From assembly GCA_003133815.1 (NCBI GenBank), contig PKZR01000269.1, forward strand, positions 211 through 5,804: a DNA stretch of 5,594 bases, in the 5' to 3' direction. The translations under genes and the position numbers were made by a program. The stretch is from Limisphaerales bacterium. GTDB lineage: Bacteria > Verrucomicrobiota > Verrucomicrobiia > Limisphaerales > UBA11358. Below the pieces are notes generated by a model that saw only the letters and a program-made list of their open reading frames with translations, was not told the DNA's origin and did no database searches. Below are positions 3,703-5,594 of the stretch, piece after piece. How positions within the stretch are numbered: the stretch's first letter is position 1; each line of letters begins with the position of its first letter.

Positions 3703-5574
3703 ATGCGAACGGCCATTTTTCTCTGGCTTTGCTGGTGCGTGTTTTTCAATTGCGTCGGATGGATATTGTCAGCAGCGCATGAATTGAATTTTATTGGCTA
3801 TGCGCTTGCCGCGTGTTTTGGAATCGCGGCGCTCATGGTCTGGCAAAAAAACGCTTCTGCAAAAAGATTTCAAAAAATCCATTTGCCGAAACTTCGCCGC
3901 CGTTTTCGCCGGCCGCTTCCGGCAATTTTTCTGTCCGCAGCTGCGTTGACTTTTTTCGGCGGTGTATTATATGCGCCGAACAATTACGACGCGCTGACCT
4001 ACCGGCTACCGCGAATGTTGAACTGGCTCGCTGCTGGGCACTGGCTTTGGATTCCGACCGCCAACGAGCGGATGAATTATTCCGCCTGCGCGTGGGAATG
4101 GTCTGCGATGCCGGTTTTTGAGTTGCTGCGTTCGGATCGTGGATTGTTCCTGATCAATGCGGTTGGTTTTCTTCTGATGCCGGGATTGCTGTTTTTTGTG
4201 TTCCGGCAGCTTGGAATCGGGCGACGGGTGGCATGGACATGGATGTGGATTCTACCGCTGGCTTACGGTTATGCGACGCAGGCTGGAGGGATTGGAAACG
4301 ATTTTACAGGAACGCTGTTCGGCCTGATTTCCGTTTATTACGGCTTGCTGGCGCGCCGTTCCCAAGACGTAAAAGACATCTGGCTCGCGGCGCTTGCTGC
4401 GGCGCTGATGTCCGGCACAAAACTTTCCAATCTGCCGCTGCTGCTGCCCTGCCTGGTCGCGGTCTGGCCGGCACTGGCGCGATTGCGCGAACGGTTGCCC
4501 GCGAGTATTGCGATTGCATGCGTCGCGGTTTTAATTTCCGCCGCGCCAATCATGGCGTTGAACCAGCTGAACACGGGTTCATGGAGCGGCGATCCAAATA
4601 ACTCTGGCAAGATGCAGATTAAAAGTCCGCCGGCGGCCTTTCTAGGCAACAGCCTATTGCTGCTGAAACAATCGTTCATGCCGCCGGTGCTTCCTGCGGC
4701 ACGCAAAATCAACGACTGGATGGATGAAAAGTTGCCCGATTCATGGCGCCGCACGCTGGAAGAAAAATTCCCGAGATATAATATGGGCGGCCTCAATGAA
4801 CTTCCTCAAGAAGAAGCCGCCGGCCTGGGACTCGGTGTGACGCTGCTCCTGTTCGCGGCCATTGGCGCGGCGGTTTGCGAATTCACCCGGAAAAAATCTC
4901 TTCCGAAAATGTCGCCCGTCGGTCTGGCGGCGTTGATTTCAATTCTTTTTTATATGTTCAAAATGGGATCGGAAGCCACGGCCAGATTGCTTCTACCGTA
5001 TTATCCGCTGGCCATCGTTCCCTTTTTGCTGTTTACCGTTCATGAACGCTTTCTGCGCCGCCGCGCCTGGAAAATTTTTGCTGCGCTGGCGGCGTTGAGC
5101 GTTCTGCCGGCGCTTATATTGTCTCCGTCGCGCCCGTTGTTTCCCGCCGTATCCGTGTCCGAATGGCTGGTGCAACATTATCCCGGCAAACCGGCGGCGC
5201 AGCGGACTGCGGCGGTTTATTTGGCCTACACGCACCGCAACGACGCGCTTGCTCCGTTGCGTGCTGCACTCCCCGACGGAGTTTTGAAAATCGGTTTTTT
5301 TGCCACCATAAATGACTCGGATTATTCGCTCTGGCGTCCGTTTGGATTCCGGCAGATTGAATATCTGCAAACCGGCACCGGTCAATCCGTCGAAATCCCA
5401 GGCGACATCGAATGGATTGTCATTAAGCGTGCCGTCTGGCAGGAAGCGGGACTTGCACCACTGGAAACATGGGCGGCCACGCACCACGCAAAAATCATGC
5501 TGTCAGTTCCCATCGTGACGCTGGTAGGCTGGGGCGAACAAACCTGGTGCGTGCTGCACGTCGAAAAACCCTGA
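3703..5574 (+). CDS. Polytopic membrane glycosyltransferase-like protein (GT-C type)
   Basis: A 623-residue integral membrane protein with about 12 predicted membrane segments (roughly at residues 3-23, 30-47, 72-91, 148-168, 175-193, 201-217, 226-240, 243-260, 266-286, 375-393, 405-420, 427-446 and 455-473; one or two may be re-entrant), then a soluble tail (about 480-623). The first large periplasmic loop has PNNYDALTYRLPRMLNWL (92-109). This resembles the acidic loop motif of GT-C enzymes that use lipid-linked sugars, with Asp96 the likely catalytic residue; related proteins that I recall read PNNWDSMTYH. A large loop at 290-370 could bind the acceptor. The start at 3703 follows GAAAG by a few bases and begins directly with the first membrane helix. 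The 6-nt spacing from the polyprenyl-phosphate sugar synthase gene supports joint work in cell-envelope or protein glycosylation. The acceptor is unknown. Confidence 0.8.
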   Translation: MRTAIFLWLCWCVFFNCVGWILSAAHELNFIGYALAACFGIAALMVWQKNASAKRFQKIHLPKLRRRFRRPLPAIFLSAAALTFFGGVLYAPNNYDALTYRLPRMLNWLAAGHWLWIPTANERMNYSACAWEWSAMPVFELLRSDRGLFLINAVGFLLMPGLLFFVFRQLGIGRRVAWTWMWILPLAYGYATQAGGIGNDFTGTLFGLISVYYGLLARRSQDVKDIWLAALAAALMSGTKLSNLPLLLPCLVAVWPALARLRERLPASIAIACVAVLISAAPIMALNQLNTGSWSGDPNNSGKMQIKSPPAAFLGNSLLLLKQSFMPPVLPAARKINDWMDEKLPDSWRRTLEEKFPRYNMGGLNELPQEEAAGLGLGVTLLLFAAIGAAVCEFTRKKSLPKMSPVGLAALISILFYMFKMGSEATARLLLPYYPLAIVPFLLFTVHERFLRRRAWKIFAALAALSVLPALILSPSRPLFPAVSVSEWLVQHYPGKPAAQRTAAVYLAYTHRNDALAPLRAALPDGVLKIGFFATINDSDYSLWRPFGFRQIEYLQTGTGQSVEIPGDIEWIVIKRAVWQEAGLAPLETWAATHHAKIMLSVPIVTLVGWGEQTWCVLHVEKP

Positions 5575-5594
5575 CTCGCCAAACCGCCGCGCCT

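Overview
The window looks like chromosomal DNA of an environmental PVC-group bacterium, most likely Verrucomicrobia of the Pedosphaera/Limisphaerales type. This is inferred from the style of two genes: a short pilin-like protein with the NACINNMRQID and CPSGGTY signature, and a winged-helix regulator ending in VDFGHCLLRLD. It also fits the abundance of intergenic repeats. No rRNA, tRNA, transposase, integrase or CRISPR array is visible.

Left part (1-1330): an intact pilin-like gene (53-424, +) is followed by about 385 bases without a convincing gene. Those bases hold a 53-bp repeat copy (441-493), then a tandem array of exactly thirteen 21-bp units (490-762) with no insertion or deletion. A small winged-helix DNA-binding protein (809-1138, +) follows. 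A second copy of the 53-bp repeat (1156-1208) lies just after it, and then a short hairpin-bearing stretch.

Middle part (1296-2767, all minus strand, transcribed right to left): yajQ is followed without gaps by a DUF6883-like gene and a DUF4926-like gene, coupled by 1-nt spacing and a 1-nt overlap. Immediately past the second gene is another copy of the last 58 bp of yajQ (57/58 identical), still in frame and with its own stop codon. The two small genes therefore sit between two copies of the yajQ 3' end, as if a 637-bp module had been placed at the end of yajQ while rebuilding the gene. A doubtful, AT-richer lysine-rich ORF (1296-1625) lies downstream.

Right part (2768-5594): the divergent intergenic region between yajQ and the next gene carries a run of three 7-bp repeats and a large inverted repeat whose arms are also built of 7-bp units. 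Then come a family 2 glycosyltransferase of the polyprenyl-phosphate sugar synthase type (2968-3696, +) and, 6 nt later, a polytopic GT-C-like membrane protein (3703-5574, +). Together they look like a lipid-carrier glycosylation pair: the first would charge a polyprenyl phosphate with a sugar, and the second would use it on the outer face of the membrane.

The two most unusual features are the yajQ 3'-end duplication around the DUF6883/DUF4926 pair and the indel-free 21-bp array.
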